64,000 nucleotides of DNA, taken from NCBI GenBank assembly GCA_022394755.1, contig JAGFCA010000017.1:1-64000 (forward strand). Reading direction: 5' to 3'. The first letter of the stretch is position 1, and each line of letters starts with the position of its first letter. Both the position numbers and the translations under genes were made by a program. Of this stretch, positions 45,313 to 55,027 are shown one piece after another. The notes beneath the pieces were generated by a model that was not told where the DNA came from, ran no database searches, and saw nothing but the letters and a program-made list of their open reading frames with translations. The DNA comes from Candidatus Poribacteria bacterium. Lineage in GTDB: Bacteria; Poribacteria; WGA-4E; WGA-3G.

Positions 45313-45391
45313 ATTCTACCTTGTTTTATTTTAAATTAGATCTAATGTTTATCGGTAATAGAATGGAATATGTTAATTATGATCACCAAGT

Positions 45392-47344
45392 TTATTCCGT
45401 AATCGATATTCTAAGTTGTTTTGCGAACTCGTATGTAGCATCAATTTCTAACGCCATATTTACATAATTTAGAGCATAATCAAGAGAATCTAACATAAAA
45501 TAAGCATATGCTAAATTATAATATGCCTCCTTGAATTGGTTGTCTATTTCAATAGCATCCATTATCGGTTTTATAGACTTTTCGTATTCGCCCTTGTGGA
45601 TATAAACGAATCCTATCTTAGCGTATACCTTTTTATCCTTTTTATCAAGTTCAAGACACTTATTTAATTCTCTTATCCCAATTTCCAACATATCCTTATT
45701 TATATAACTTAAACCCCGGACATAATATCTATCCTTTATGTCAGATAATAATAATTCTGCGACTTCTAATTCTGGGTTTATCTCTAATGCTTTTTTCACC
45801 AATGAAACTGATTCCTCAAGATTATCATTATTAAAGTGTATACGGCCTTCCTCAACTAATTTATCTACTCCTGTTGGAATAGGTGTTAGATCATCCGGAA
45901 CAGTCTTCTCTTTCAATTTACCATTAATCCTTCGTTTTATTTCTTGTAATTCATTTAAGTTTTCTAAGTCAATCCCAAATGCATTCGCTCTGTATCTACT
46001 ATCTACGGTATCAACTAATTGAATGATAATGCCGTACTTCTCAATTGGGTCAACTGTCCCATCAGCGATATATGAATAAGCTTTAATTAAATAATGATAG
46101 GAAGAAATTAAATCGGTTTTTTCAATGTATGTTGTGTTTTCATACTCTCTGATAAGCTTATCAAAATAGTCAATTGATTTGCTATAATGTTCTTTGTTAG
46201 TACTTCCAGCCATGAAGAAACTATATCCACACCAATATAGTGCGAACACTCTATTCTCAGCGGATATATTGTTAATTGTTAGTCGTTCATAAAGAACAGC
46301 TGCTTCTAAGTAGTTTCCATAAAATCGAAGTGAAGTTGCCTTACGGAACAGTCGAGAGTTATTTGTTTTTGGTCCAACATGTTCATCAATATCATCTGGA
46401 ACAAAATATGTATCTTTAGACTTGTCTTCTAATCTTTCTTGGTGTGCAATGTTATTAGTATTGTCAATTGCTAATTGATAATTTTTACGGGCATCCAGAT
46501 AATTTCCAACATCAACCATCATATCTGCAATTAACTCATAAGCATGCGGTAAATAAGCACTCTCTTGTTTTGATATAATTCTATTTAAAATGATGTAGGC
46601 ATCATGTGTCTGACCTTTATTTTTTAAAGCAATGGCAGTTTGATATAAACTTTCATCAGAGGGTTGATTGTTTTCATTATAATCGTTGTCATTAACTGTA
46701 TCTTTATTATTATTATTAGAATCTACTAAAAGTTTCGATAAACGGTGCTCTACGTCAGCACGGTAGTTTGAAGTTGGAAATTCATCTATGAGTCGATTAA
46801 ACGCCTCATAAGCCACATTATAATTTCGAGGATTGGAATTGATTAGACCAACTTTATACAATGCTTCTTCTACTAAAGGACTCTTAGAATATAGTTGGGT
46901 AAAATGACGATATTTTTCACCTGCTTCAAGTGGCATTTTATTTTTATATAATATTTCTGCCCATAAAAAGGTGAGATTTGTTTTATGTTGGATTTCTTTA
47001 GTGTTTGAGATAGATTTTCGGATATGATTCAAAGCAATTGGATAGTATTTCTGTCTATTGTAATCACTGATTTCACCCAACTTCTCATAGCATAGTCCAA
47101 TCTTGTAATTAGCAAGTCCTGTAAAGTCGTTATCAATAAATTTCGGTCTTGCTCCGGGTCTTTTAGAGGCTTTTATAGCTTTTTGATAGACTTTTATTGC
47201 TTCCTCGAATTTTCTATTTTCAAATAGAATTTCTGCTTTATCGTAATAAATCTCGACAGTCTTTGAACTTCCTAAAACAAGAGGAGATAGCAAAGCAATT
47301 ATCAATGCTACTCCACCAATTATTCCAAGAGTTTTTGTATCCAT
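45392..47344 (-). CDS. membrane-anchored TPR protein
   Basis: 650 residues. Residues 5-26 form one transmembrane helix (LGIIGGVALIIALLSPLVLG), and the rest is almost wholly tetratricopeptide repeats (YDKAEILFENRKFEEAIKVY near the start; AYYNLAYAYFMLDSLDYALN near the end), with an Asn/Asp-rich linker around 215-225. With no charged tail before the helix the TPR part is expected outside the cytoplasm. It scaffolds a protein complex, identity unknown. AAGGAG precedes the start, and the upstream TPR gene ends 10 bases before, so the two are one transcript. Confidence 0.88.
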   Translation of the reverse strand: MDTKTLGIIGGVALIIALLSPLVLGSSKTVEIYYDKAEILFENRKFEEAIKVYQKAIKASKRPGARPKFIDNDFTGLANYKIGLCYEKLGEISDYNRQKYYPIALNHIRKSISNTKEIQHKTNLTFLWAEILYKNKMPLEAGEKYRHFTQLYSKSPLVEEALYKVGLINSNPRNYNVAYEAFNRLIDEFPTSNYRADVEHRLSKLLVDSNNNNKDTVNDNDYNENNQPSDESLYQTAIALKNKGQTHDAYIILNRIISKQESAYLPHAYELIADMMVDVGNYLDARKNYQLAIDNTNNIAHQERLEDKSKDTYFVPDDIDEHVGPKTNNSRLFRKATSLRFYGNYLEAAVLYERLTINNISAENRVFALYWCGYSFFMAGSTNKEHYSKSIDYFDKLIREYENTTYIEKTDLISSYHYLIKAYSYIADGTVDPIEKYGIIIQLVDTVDSRYRANAFGIDLENLNELQEIKRRINGKLKEKTVPDDLTPIPTGVDKLVEEGRIHFNNDNLEESVSLVKKALEINPELEVAELLLSDIKDRYYVRGLSYINKDMLEIGIRELNKCLELDKKDKKVYAKIGFVYIHKGEYEKSIKPIMDAIEIDNQFKEAYYNLAYAYFMLDSLDYALNYVNMALEIDATYEFAKQLRISITE

Positions 47345-47353
47345 AAATACTCC

Positions 47354-49543
47354 TTAATCTATAGGGTCTGGTCCAAGTACTCTTACTGTAAACACCTTCT
47401 CAGCAATCTTCTTATTATTACTATCAACTAATGTAATATTCAATTTATTCCTTGATGTGACAGCTCTCGTATTTGATCTAATTTTGATATTTATGGTATC
47501 ACTCTTATTCCTGCTTATATTCAGTCCATCGCTTGGGATAGTAAATTGTAATCCCTTAATAGACTTAGGATATATCCTCAGACTAAGGTTTCTTACTGTA
47601 CCACCCTTGTTTGAAATCTTCAATTGTAAATTGTATTCCTGTCCAGCAAAGACTTGATTAGACTGTTTTCCATAACGATTTACCAACATAGCATCCATTG
47701 AAATATTGGGAGGAATTGGTATTGGATCTGGTATTGGATTTGGTATTGAACCTTTTGAGAAAGGAAATACTTCAAATCTATATGCAATGAATAACCCACC
47801 AAGAACTACTAAGACTATAGATGCATACAACAGTATTTTCTTCCTCTTTTCAGCATTTATTTCAATTCTCTGAATAAACTTTATTTTCTTAATAATATCT
47901 TGTGATGGTTTATGGTTTGGGTTAAGTGCTAATGCTTTTTCAGCTGCAAATTTGGCATTATCATAATCCCCCATATCAAGATATGTTTCTCCTAAACGAG
48001 AATGTGCATCAATATGATTGGGATCTACATGAATGATTTTTTGAAATGAGTCAATTGCTTGATTATGTTGTTTCCTATTTAGGTACACTATACCTCGTTC
48101 TAATTCCTTGTTAATATCAATATCTTCTTGAGGTATATTCTCATCTATAATCTCTTCATCATTAGAATCTGCATCACGTTTAGCCTCAATCTCATCCAAC
48201 AACTGTTTTGCTTCTTGTGAATTTTGATCAATCCGTAAAGCCTCTTGTATTGAACTTTCTGCCTCATCCAATTGTCCATTTTGAAAGTAGGCTTTTGCTA
48301 AACCACAATGAGCATCAGTATAATCAGGAGTTAAGTCAATTGCCTTTTGAAATTCACTTATAGCATCGTCTAATTTACCTGCATCAAGATATGCAATAGC
48401 AGTTGCATTATGTGCTTCATGTCTTGGCTGTGGAACTTGGGTTGAATCTGTATCTTGAGTAGACGTATCTATTTCTTCTACATTTATCTTTGCTGGATTC
48501 GTGTTGTATGTCGGATCAATTGCTTCTAATAGAGTGTTTGCAGGTTGATAGTTAGGATCAATTGATAATGATTCTCTTGCAGCATTTCTTGCACTGTCAA
48601 GTTGACCTAATCCAAGGAATGTGAGCGCAAGACTATGATGTGCCTCCTTGTTCCTTGGGTCGAGAGAAATTGTCTTTTGGAGATTATCTAATGCCCGGGA
48701 ATAGTTCTCCAACTTTAAATGAGCTACAGCCAAATTATATTGTGCAGCAGTATAATCTGGATCAAGTGTAATAACATTCTGTAGTGATGCTATAGCTTCA
48801 CTATAACGTTCATCTTTTAGGTATGAGATTCCGTTGTTGTAGTGAGTCTGTTTTATTGATTCAACAAGACTAATAACTGGTTGATATTTAGGATCAAGCC
48901 GTAATGTTTCAATTGTGGCATTGGTAGCAGCTTCTAAATTTCCTGACTCTCTAAAAGCGCGAGCAAGATAATAGTGGGCTTCAATTTGATTAGGGTTTTT
49001 ACTGATTGCATTTTCAAGGAATTGAATGGCATCTTGGAATTGTCTAAGTTCAACATAAGCATTCCCAATTAGATAATGTACATCGTCATAACTGTTGTTA
49101 GAAGTAATAGAACTCTGTAATACATCAACCGCCTTTTCATATTCCTTAATACCGAGAAAAGCACGCCCCAAGTTATAATTTGTGTCTTTATAATCAGCGT
49201 CAAGTTTTTTAACTTTTTCAAATGTAGTGACTGCATTCTGATAATCATTACGTTCTAATGATGTTATACCATTTTTGTAATGTGTAGTTTTGATTGATTC
49301 ACTAAGTTCTCTGACTGAAGGATTATCAGGATTCAGCTTTAAGGCATCAAGTGCTGAGATTTCGGCTTTATCGAGATCATTTAACTCCAGGTAGGCGCGA
49401 CTAAGTCCACAATGAGCTTCAATATAATTTGGATCTAATTGAATCACTGCTTCGAATTCTGGAATTGCTTCTTTATACTGTTCATCATTAAGATATGCGT
49501 TGCCGAGATTATACCGCGCTTCTAATATAGCATTCATAGTCAT
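47354..49543 (-). CDS. TPR protein with transmembrane helix and CARDB-like tail
   Basis: 729 residues, no signal peptide. Residues 1-555 are TPR units in groups (ARYNLGNAYLNDEQYKEAIPEFEAV; HSLALTFLGLGQLDSARNAA). A transmembrane helix at about 570-590 (ILLYASIVLVVLGGLFIAY) is followed by a Pro-rich linker (PNPIPDPIPIPP) and a beta-sandwich domain (QVFAGQEYNLQLKISNKGG, then NKSDTINIKI) that resembles CARDB/adhesion domains. The TPRs should lie in the cytoplasm and the sandwich outside. With the gene at 45392-47344, whose TPRs face outward, this could make a trans-membrane scaffold. Confidence 0.85.
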   Translation of the reverse strand: MTMNAILEARYNLGNAYLNDEQYKEAIPEFEAVIQLDPNYIEAHCGLSRAYLELNDLDKAEISALDALKLNPDNPSVRELSESIKTTHYKNGITSLERNDYQNAVTTFEKVKKLDADYKDTNYNLGRAFLGIKEYEKAVDVLQSSITSNNSYDDVHYLIGNAYVELRQFQDAIQFLENAISKNPNQIEAHYYLARAFRESGNLEAATNATIETLRLDPKYQPVISLVESIKQTHYNNGISYLKDERYSEAIASLQNVITLDPDYTAAQYNLAVAHLKLENYSRALDNLQKTISLDPRNKEAHHSLALTFLGLGQLDSARNAARESLSIDPNYQPANTLLEAIDPTYNTNPAKINVEEIDTSTQDTDSTQVPQPRHEAHNATAIAYLDAGKLDDAISEFQKAIDLTPDYTDAHCGLAKAYFQNGQLDEAESSIQEALRIDQNSQEAKQLLDEIEAKRDADSNDEEIIDENIPQEDIDINKELERGIVYLNRKQHNQAIDSFQKIIHVDPNHIDAHSRLGETYLDMGDYDNAKFAAEKALALNPNHKPSQDIIKKIKFIQRIEINAEKRKKILLYASIVLVVLGGLFIAYRFEVFPFSKGSIPNPIPDPIPIPPNISMDAMLVNRYGKQSNQVFAGQEYNLQLKISNKGGTVRNLSLRIYPKSIKGLQFTIPSDGLNISRNKSDTINIKIRSNTRAVTSRNKLNITLVDSNNKKIAEKVFTVRVLGPDPID

Positions 49544-49711
49544 CTGAAAATAGATAAGAATCAGACATAGTCCTGTTTAGATATTTTATTACAATATAGG
49601 TAAATTATCAAGAATGAAATCCTTAGAGATAGCAATTATCTTGAAATGTAGAGTTGTTTTTGATAAACTTCAAACTTAGCAGATAAACTTTCACTCAGAA
49701 GAGGTAATATA

Positions 49712-50764
49712 ATGGCAGAAAAAACATATCGGGTTGGAATTATCGGATGTGGTGGTATGGGTAGATCACATACCGGAAATTGGAGAGGTACAGGTCGCGC
49801 AGAAGTTGTAACTGCATCTGATATCAGTGAAGAATCCGCAAAGAAATTTGCTGAAGATCAATCTTTATCTTCGTATTACACAGATTTCGAAGAAATGTGT
49901 GAAAAAGAAGATCTTGATATTGTAAGTATCACGACTTGGCAAAGTGTCAGAGCAGAACCAACTATCGCAGCTGCAGAAAATGGTGTTGCTGGTATCATTA
50001 CTGAAAAGCCTATGGCTGCTTCTGTTGGGGATGCCCAAGATATGATGGATGCATGTGAAAAGAACGGTACAAAATTGGTTGTTGGACACCAACGGCGTTT
50101 TAGCGGACAGAATTGTGAAGCACGGAGACTCATACAAGAGGGGGCAATTGGTCAACCTCAAGCAATGTTACGTCGTGATGGTCACGGTCTACTAAATCGT
50201 GGAACACATGAAATCGATGAGATGCGATATATACTTGGTGATCCTGAACCGCAATGGCTAATTGCCCAAGTTTCTCGAAAAACTGACAGATGGGAACGCC
50301 GTGTTAGGACTGAAGACCTTTGTATGGCAGAGATTTGCTTTGAAGGTGGAATTCGTGGTATTTATGAAAGTGATTTACCTGGACCAGGACTCCGTGGAGA
50401 CGCAGTTTATGGAGATGACGGACAACTTCGTCGCGGGGATGATGGAACAATCGAACTCCTAAACAGCAAAGCTGCTGGATGGCAAACCATTAAACCACGA
50501 CAAAATGAACCGAATCAGTTTACCGAGATGTTAGCATGGATGGAAGGTGAGGTTGATGAACATAGAAATGCCGGAAGACATGGATTTACGACAATCGAAA
50601 TCCTGATGGCGTTTTACGAATCGTTACGAATCCAAGATGTTGTAACATTTCCGATGGAAACACGTCCAAACCCACTTGATCTATTGGTTGAAGGTGGAAA
50701 ATTACCTGTCCATGTTGAAGGGCGTTACGATATTCGTGCCCCGTTTCCAGAAGAGAACAAGTAG
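49712..50764 (+). CDS. Gfo/Idh/MocA family oxidoreductase
   Basis: 350 residues. Rossmann motif VGIIGCGGMGRSH at the N-terminus, the catalytic motif IITEKPMA with Lys99, GHQRRFSGQNCEARRLI at the start of the substrate domain and RGTHEIDEMRYILGDPE with the family His-Glu pair. It would oxidise or reduce a sugar or cyclitol using NAD(P). AGAGG precedes the start. It is a single gene followed by a terminator. Confidence 0.9.
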   Translation: MAEKTYRVGIIGCGGMGRSHTGNWRGTGRAEVVTASDISEESAKKFAEDQSLSSYYTDFEEMCEKEDLDIVSITTWQSVRAEPTIAAAENGVAGIITEKPMAASVGDAQDMMDACEKNGTKLVVGHQRRFSGQNCEARRLIQEGAIGQPQAMLRRDGHGLLNRGTHEIDEMRYILGDPEPQWLIAQVSRKTDRWERRVRTEDLCMAEICFEGGIRGIYESDLPGPGLRGDAVYGDDGQLRRGDDGTIELLNSKAAGWQTIKPRQNEPNQFTEMLAWMEGEVDEHRNAGRHGFTTIEILMAFYESLRIQDVVTFPMETRPNPLDLLVEGGKLPVHVEGRYDIRAPFPEENK

Positions 50765-50803
50765 ATATGTCAGGAGACGATATTCAAACAGACATATTAG
50801 CAT

Positions 50804-50825
50804 AAAGGGCGGATCACCGCCCTTT
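50804..50825. terminator. intrinsic terminator between convergent genes
   Basis: AAAGGGCGG, a 4-base loop, then CCGCCCTTT, followed by an AT-rich tail. It ends the oxidoreductase gene and meets the end of the PhyH gene at 50832. The tail has few T bases, but the stem is strong and GC-rich. Confidence 0.82.
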
Positions 50826-50831
50826 AATTTC

Positions 50832-51707
50832 TTAACAATCTACATCTTTTCCATCACTACCGTAAACATCCATTCTATCCTGTGTTGAAATCTCTTCAGC
50901 ACTTTCGGGTTTATAATGTAATTGAAGTGCTCTACGTCGATTTGATGTCTGATTTGCGGGGCTTCCATGGTGTAACAACCCGTGCCAAAATAGACAACCT
51001 CCAGGTTTTAATGGAACCATAGTATCGCGAGAAATGGGTACATGTGTATCACATATTTGCCAATCCCTTCTTTTGAAATGAATCATCGGTCCTTCAATAT
51101 GGGAGCCTGGAATAATATGCATACATCCGTTTTCTGCAGTGGCTTCATCCAATGCAACCCATACACCAACAACAGTTGTGCTTTTCTGTAAGTTGAAATA
51201 TGCCAAGTCTTGATGCCACGGTTTTTCCGAACCAAAATGCGGTGGTTTTACCAAAGCCATATCCTGAAATAGTATAGGTGTATCATCCATTATACGCTGG
51301 AGAACACCGGTTAATCCTGGATGATCAGCAATTGCATTTAACCGAGGTTCGTGACTGACATAGTTAAATATTTTTCTAATGGCATCACGACGTTGTGAAG
51401 GATTCATTTCATCCTTAGCTTTTGCAAGTTTAGGTTCAAATTGGATTGCCTTAAAATCAGGATTGTTCCCATCCATCAGGTACACCATGCCTTCTAAAGC
51501 GGTTTTTACTTCCTTCGGTGAAAAACCATCTTCAATGACAAGATACCCGTGTTGATGAAAATAAGAAATATCAGCATCAGTTACAGAGGAGAATCCACCA
51601 GAAATACTGTAAGCAACAGTATCAAATTGATATAGGTTTTCTGGATACATAATAGGTGGAATAACCTGATCAGTGTTTTGCGTATTAGTTGATGACGGTT
51701 GATTCAT
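50832..51707 (-). CDS. phytanoyl-CoA dioxygenase family protein (PhnY-like context)
   Basis: 291 residues of the PhyH Fe(II)/2-oxoglutarate family with a complete iron site: His165 and Asp167 (KPWHQDLAYF) and His247 (LLHHGSPANQTSNRRR, with Arg258-259 for 2-oxoglutarate). The ITDADISYFHQHGYLVIED-type opening is present (here SVTDADISYFHQHGYLVIED), as is MHIIPGSHIEGP. It is predicted to hydroxylate a small molecule. It lies 11 bases from an HD-domain protein with a dinuclear metal motif on the same strand. PhnY, a PhyH-family enzyme, hydroxylates 2-aminoethylphosphonate before the HD oxygenase PhnZ cleaves it, so a similar two-step reaction is a testable idea. TAAGGAGA precedes the start. Confidence 0.87.
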   Translation of the reverse strand: MNQPSSTNTQNTDQVIPPIMYPENLYQFDTVAYSISGGFSSVTDADISYFHQHGYLVIEDGFSPKEVKTALEGMVYLMDGNNPDFKAIQFEPKLAKAKDEMNPSQRRDAIRKIFNYVSHEPRLNAIADHPGLTGVLQRIMDDTPILFQDMALVKPPHFGSEKPWHQDLAYFNLQKSTTVVGVWVALDEATAENGCMHIIPGSHIEGPMIHFKRRDWQICDTHVPISRDTMVPLKPGGCLFWHGLLHHGSPANQTSNRRRALQLHYKPESAEEISTQDRMDVYGSDGKDVDC

Positions 51708-51718
51708 TAGAATTCTCC

Positions 51719-52732
51719 TTAGATTTCGCCTCGACTCTCTTGAGCAAGTAAATTCAGGAAATGTTTAACACGATTAACAGAATCTTGTGCCCGTTCCCGT
51801 GATGAAGAATCTCTTTCCTCTTCTTCTACCCATTTTTGTCGTTCTGGTAACCACTCATCTTGAAGATATTGTAATTGATTTTGGAAATGTGGGTCTTCCG
51901 TTACACTAACAAAATATTCGATAATACCGAGTAAACCATATTTACGATTTATCTCCATATCATCTAATTCATCAACCATTTGGGTAAATAAATGTTGATT
52001 TCGATCTTGTCTTGCTTGTGCAACTTCTCTTGCAGATTCAGTCAATAGGTTATCAACAAATTCTTGTTTTGAATTAATCCATCGAGGAAGATTTCTGACG
52101 TATTCTTCTAAATCCCAACTTCCACGTTGAAGAGCGAAGTATGCGTGAATATGAATATTTCTGAAGAAGCCTGTATATCCAACATTTGGATCCATAGTAT
52201 CAGCATCATAGAGTATTTGGTTTTCAATGTTACCATAGAGAAGTTTGAAGTTCTCAGCAGTAAGATTCATCGGTTTCAGATGCGCCAAAACAACTGCTGT
52301 TGCGGCTTCAATAAATTCTTGTTCAAAGTCATACATTTGTAGTATATTCTCTGTGATAACAGCCCCAGATTCGTGATGAACTTTTCCATGGAGATTATGT
52401 TTTTTGTATAGATCCGTAACGACATTTTCTCCTGCTGGGGTGAGAGTTTCATTTAGCCAGAAACCGTTATGGTCGAGAATTCGTTTACCGTTGTCATCTG
52501 TAAGTATCACACCATCATATCGTTTTGTAATGTCGTGTAAAGTTCCAGCGATTTCCAACAGTTTAACATTCCCATTTTCACGTCTTCCAAGTTCCATACT
52601 CATTGCTCGGACACGCATTGTATGGTTCCATGTATAATGTCGCCACTGAAACCCTACTCTGTTATGTTCCCAAAGACTAAATGTATCATTGACAAGTGTT
52701 TCCAATTCACTTAAGACTTGGTCGTAATTCAT
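51719..52732 (-). CDS. HD-domain protein with six-ligand (dinuclear) metal site
   Basis: 337 residues from ATG 52732, chosen because CGAGG lies 6 bases upstream; a GTG two codons earlier is the alternative. The HD ligands appear in the order His37 (WNHTMRV), His66-Asp67 (GTLHDI), His119/120 (KVHHESG), His151 (VLAHL) and Asp176/178 (YDADTMD). This H-HD-H-H-D set is that of dinuclear HD proteins (mixed-valent diiron oxygenases such as PhnZ, and HD-GYP), whereas mononuclear HD phosphohydrolases need only H-HD-D. The C-terminal half is a charged helical region. It precedes the PhyH gene by 11 bases and follows truA by 16. Oxygenase or phosphohydrolase are both possible. Confidence 0.8.
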   Translation of the reverse strand: MNYDQVLSELETLVNDTFSLWEHNRVGFQWRHYTWNHTMRVRAMSMELGRRENGNVKLLEIAGTLHDITKRYDGVILTDDNGKRILDHNGFWLNETLTPAGENVVTDLYKKHNLHGKVHHESGAVITENILQMYDFEQEFIEAATAVVLAHLKPMNLTAENFKLLYGNIENQILYDADTMDPNVGYTGFFRNIHIHAYFALQRGSWDLEEYVRNLPRWINSKQEFVDNLLTESAREVAQARQDRNQHLFTQMVDELDDMEINRKYGLLGIIEYFVSVTEDPHFQNQLQYLQDEWLPERQKWVEEEERDSSSRERAQDSVNRVKHFLNLLAQESRGEI

Positions 52733-52748
52733 AAACACCTCGTTTCAT

Positions 52749-53504
52749 TTATTCACTATAATTAACATTCACAAGTGATAAACCGTTCGCTGGAACTGAT
52801 GATCCCGCCAACGAAATATCTTTTCCATTGACTATATTCTTGAATTGTGTGGTTGCATCTGTAAAATTAGAGTTTGGATTTTTAATACACATAAGGATTG
52901 TTCCAACAATAGTTCTTACCATCCCTCTTAAGAACGAATCCGCCTCGAATTCAAAATAGATGAAATCATCTTTGGTATAACAAAACGCTTTGTAGAAATT
53001 ACAAACAGGATTCATTCTATCACTACCAGTTTTTTGAAATGAAGAAAAATCACGTTTACCTATTAGACACTTACATATTTCATTTGCCATTTCAATGTTT
53101 ATTTTAGATTTAAGATGATAGCAAATTCTGTGTAATTGTGCTGATGGATATGGCCTATTTAGAATTGTATATCTATAGTATCTACTTATAGCACTGAATC
53201 TTGCATGAAAATCTGTATCTACCTCAACTGTTTCAGAAACAACTATATCATTAGGGAGAAACGCATTTATTCCGCTCTGAATTGCATCTAAAGAGATAGA
53301 CGAATTGGTATGAAAATTGGCAACCTGTCCATCAGCATGCACACCTGCATCTGTTCTTCCTGCACCAATTATCTGTGTATATGTGTTAGTTAACAGTCTG
53401 ATAGCGTCTTCAACTGCACCTTGAATTGTTGGTAGATTTGGTTGAATCTGCCAACCATGGTAATTTGTACCATCATATTCAAGAACAAGTTTTATATTTC
53501 GCAT
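52749..53504 (-). CDS. truA: tRNA pseudouridine synthase A
   Basis: 251 residues; makes pseudouridine at positions 38-40 of tRNA anticodon arms. The catalytic loop GAGRTDAGVHADGQVANF holds Asp52, and LVLEYDGTNYHGWQIQPN at the start and FEFEADSFLRGMVRTIVGTIL near the end are standard. The ribosome binding site is weak. It is the first gene of a three-gene minus-strand group with the HD and PhyH genes. Confidence 0.95.
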   Translation of the reverse strand: MRNIKLVLEYDGTNYHGWQIQPNLPTIQGAVEDAIRLLTNTYTQIIGAGRTDAGVHADGQVANFHTNSSISLDAIQSGINAFLPNDIVVSETVEVDTDFHARFSAISRYYRYTILNRPYPSAQLHRICYHLKSKINIEMANEICKCLIGKRDFSSFQKTGSDRMNPVCNFYKAFCYTKDDFIYFEFEADSFLRGMVRTIVGTILMCIKNPNSNFTDATTQFKNIVNGKDISLAGSSVPANGLSLVNVNYSE

Positions 53505-53651
53505 TTTCCAATAATGAAACTAAACGTACAATGACTACAAAATATCATACCATTCTATAGGTGTCAATTGAATTATCTGATTGAAAATGGGTGCATGTAA
53601 TTACTGTATATGATAGGATACATATAGAATTCAGATGAGAGGTAATAATTA

Positions 53652-54743
53652 ATGAACCGTGTACGAATAGGTGTGATTGGTAGTGGGGCAATAGCCCAAG
53701 TACATCATTTACCAAATCTTACCCAACTACATAGAGAGTTTGAAGTACCTATAATTTGTGATTTATCTAAAAAAACTGTGGAAGCTGCAGCAAAGAGATT
53801 TAAGATTCCAGAATGTGTAACAGATTACCGTGAACTCTTAGAGTCAGACATTAATGCTGTAATACTATGTCATGGTGACCCTAAGACAGAAGTAGCACTT
53901 GCTGCATTTGAAGCAGGGAAGCATGTCTTCATTGAAAAACCTGTATGTTTTTCATTACAAGAGATAGATGCGATGGTATCTGCACAGAAAAAGGCAAATA
54001 CAATTGGGCAAGCAGGATATATGAAGGTACATGACCCAGCCTTTCAATATGCAAAGACTGAAGTTGATTCAATGGATAGTTATCGGTTTGTTCAGATTAA
54101 CCATCTACATCCAAATAATCGATTACACTTAAGTCAATTTGACGTTGAACGATATGATGACATACCTGAAAATGCATTTGAACCTGCACATTCTGCTCGT
54201 AGACAAGCTGTTGCAGACGCAATTGGGGATGTATCACCGGAAGCAGAACGTGCTTTCTTTCTACTTTCAGGTAGTATGATTCATGATTTATACAGTATGC
54301 GTGTGATGTTAGGATCTCCAAGTGAAGTAGTCAGTGCTGAGATATGGTCAAATGGACAAGGAGTGAGTATAGTCTTCGGTTTTCCAAATGGTGCACGTTG
54401 TATCGCTACATGGGTAGATTTACCCGACCTTTGGGATTTTAAAGAGACATTAGAAATTTATGGAGATAATAAAAGGGTAATTGTTTCCTACCCTACAGGA
54501 TTTTCACGAGGAATACTGTCGGAAGTAACTATACACGGAATTGATTCAGCGGACACTACATATAGTATGACTCCAGCAATAGACTGGGAAAGTGCATTTG
54601 TACGAGAATTAAGACATTTTCATGCATGTATCACTGACGATATTGATTGTTATACACCACTTAAATCTGCACGAAAGGATATTGAGTTGATTATTAGTAT
54701 TGTTAGGTGTTACGTTGATAGAACCCCTATTCGGTGTGATTAA
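53652..54743 (+). CDS. Gfo/Idh/MocA family oxidoreductase
   Basis: 363 residues. Rossmann motif RIGVIGSGAIAQVHHLPNL, catalytic HVFIEKPVCF with Lys96, then the substrate domain (LLSGSMIHDLYSMRVMLGSP with its conserved His-Asp). The loop with HNLHPNNRL-like sequence (INHLHPNNRLHLSQFDVE) is less usual and may carry substrate specificity. GAGAGG precedes the start. It stands alone, facing truA divergently and ending in a terminator at 54972. Confidence 0.87.
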   Translation: MNRVRIGVIGSGAIAQVHHLPNLTQLHREFEVPIICDLSKKTVEAAAKRFKIPECVTDYRELLESDINAVILCHGDPKTEVALAAFEAGKHVFIEKPVCFSLQEIDAMVSAQKKANTIGQAGYMKVHDPAFQYAKTEVDSMDSYRFVQINHLHPNNRLHLSQFDVERYDDIPENAFEPAHSARRQAVADAIGDVSPEAERAFFLLSGSMIHDLYSMRVMLGSPSEVVSAEIWSNGQGVSIVFGFPNGARCIATWVDLPDLWDFKETLEIYGDNKRVIVSYPTGFSRGILSEVTIHGIDSADTTYSMTPAIDWESAFVRELRHFHACITDDIDCYTPLKSARKDIELIISIVRCYVDRTPIRCD

Positions 54744-54971
54744 AATACTATAGTTTGGACTGTTATAGGTAATACACATTTCACCCTCTTAGGCTAATTC
54801 TTTGTTCCAAAATGCCGTTTCTACAAACATTTCGTCCATCTGTGCTTTCCTTTGGATCATCTGAAAAGCTTTTAGTTAGTGTCGGATTAATGTGAAGAAC
54901 GTGTCGAAAAACCCGGTAACGCTTTGAATATTGATGATACCCTCTCAGAAATAGCCCAAACTATAGTTAAA

Positions 54972-55014
54972 ATAAATAGGTGGACAATATATAACATATT
55001 GTCCACCTATTTAT
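54972..55014. terminator. strong intrinsic terminator between convergent genes
   Basis: A perfect 19-base stem (ATAAATAGGTGGACAATAT and its complement) with a 5-base loop. On the minus strand it is followed by TATTTTAACT, right for ending the S55 gene at 55028; on the plus strand it can also end the oxidoreductase transcript. Confidence 0.88.
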
Positions 55015-55027
55015 ATAAAAAGAAGAC

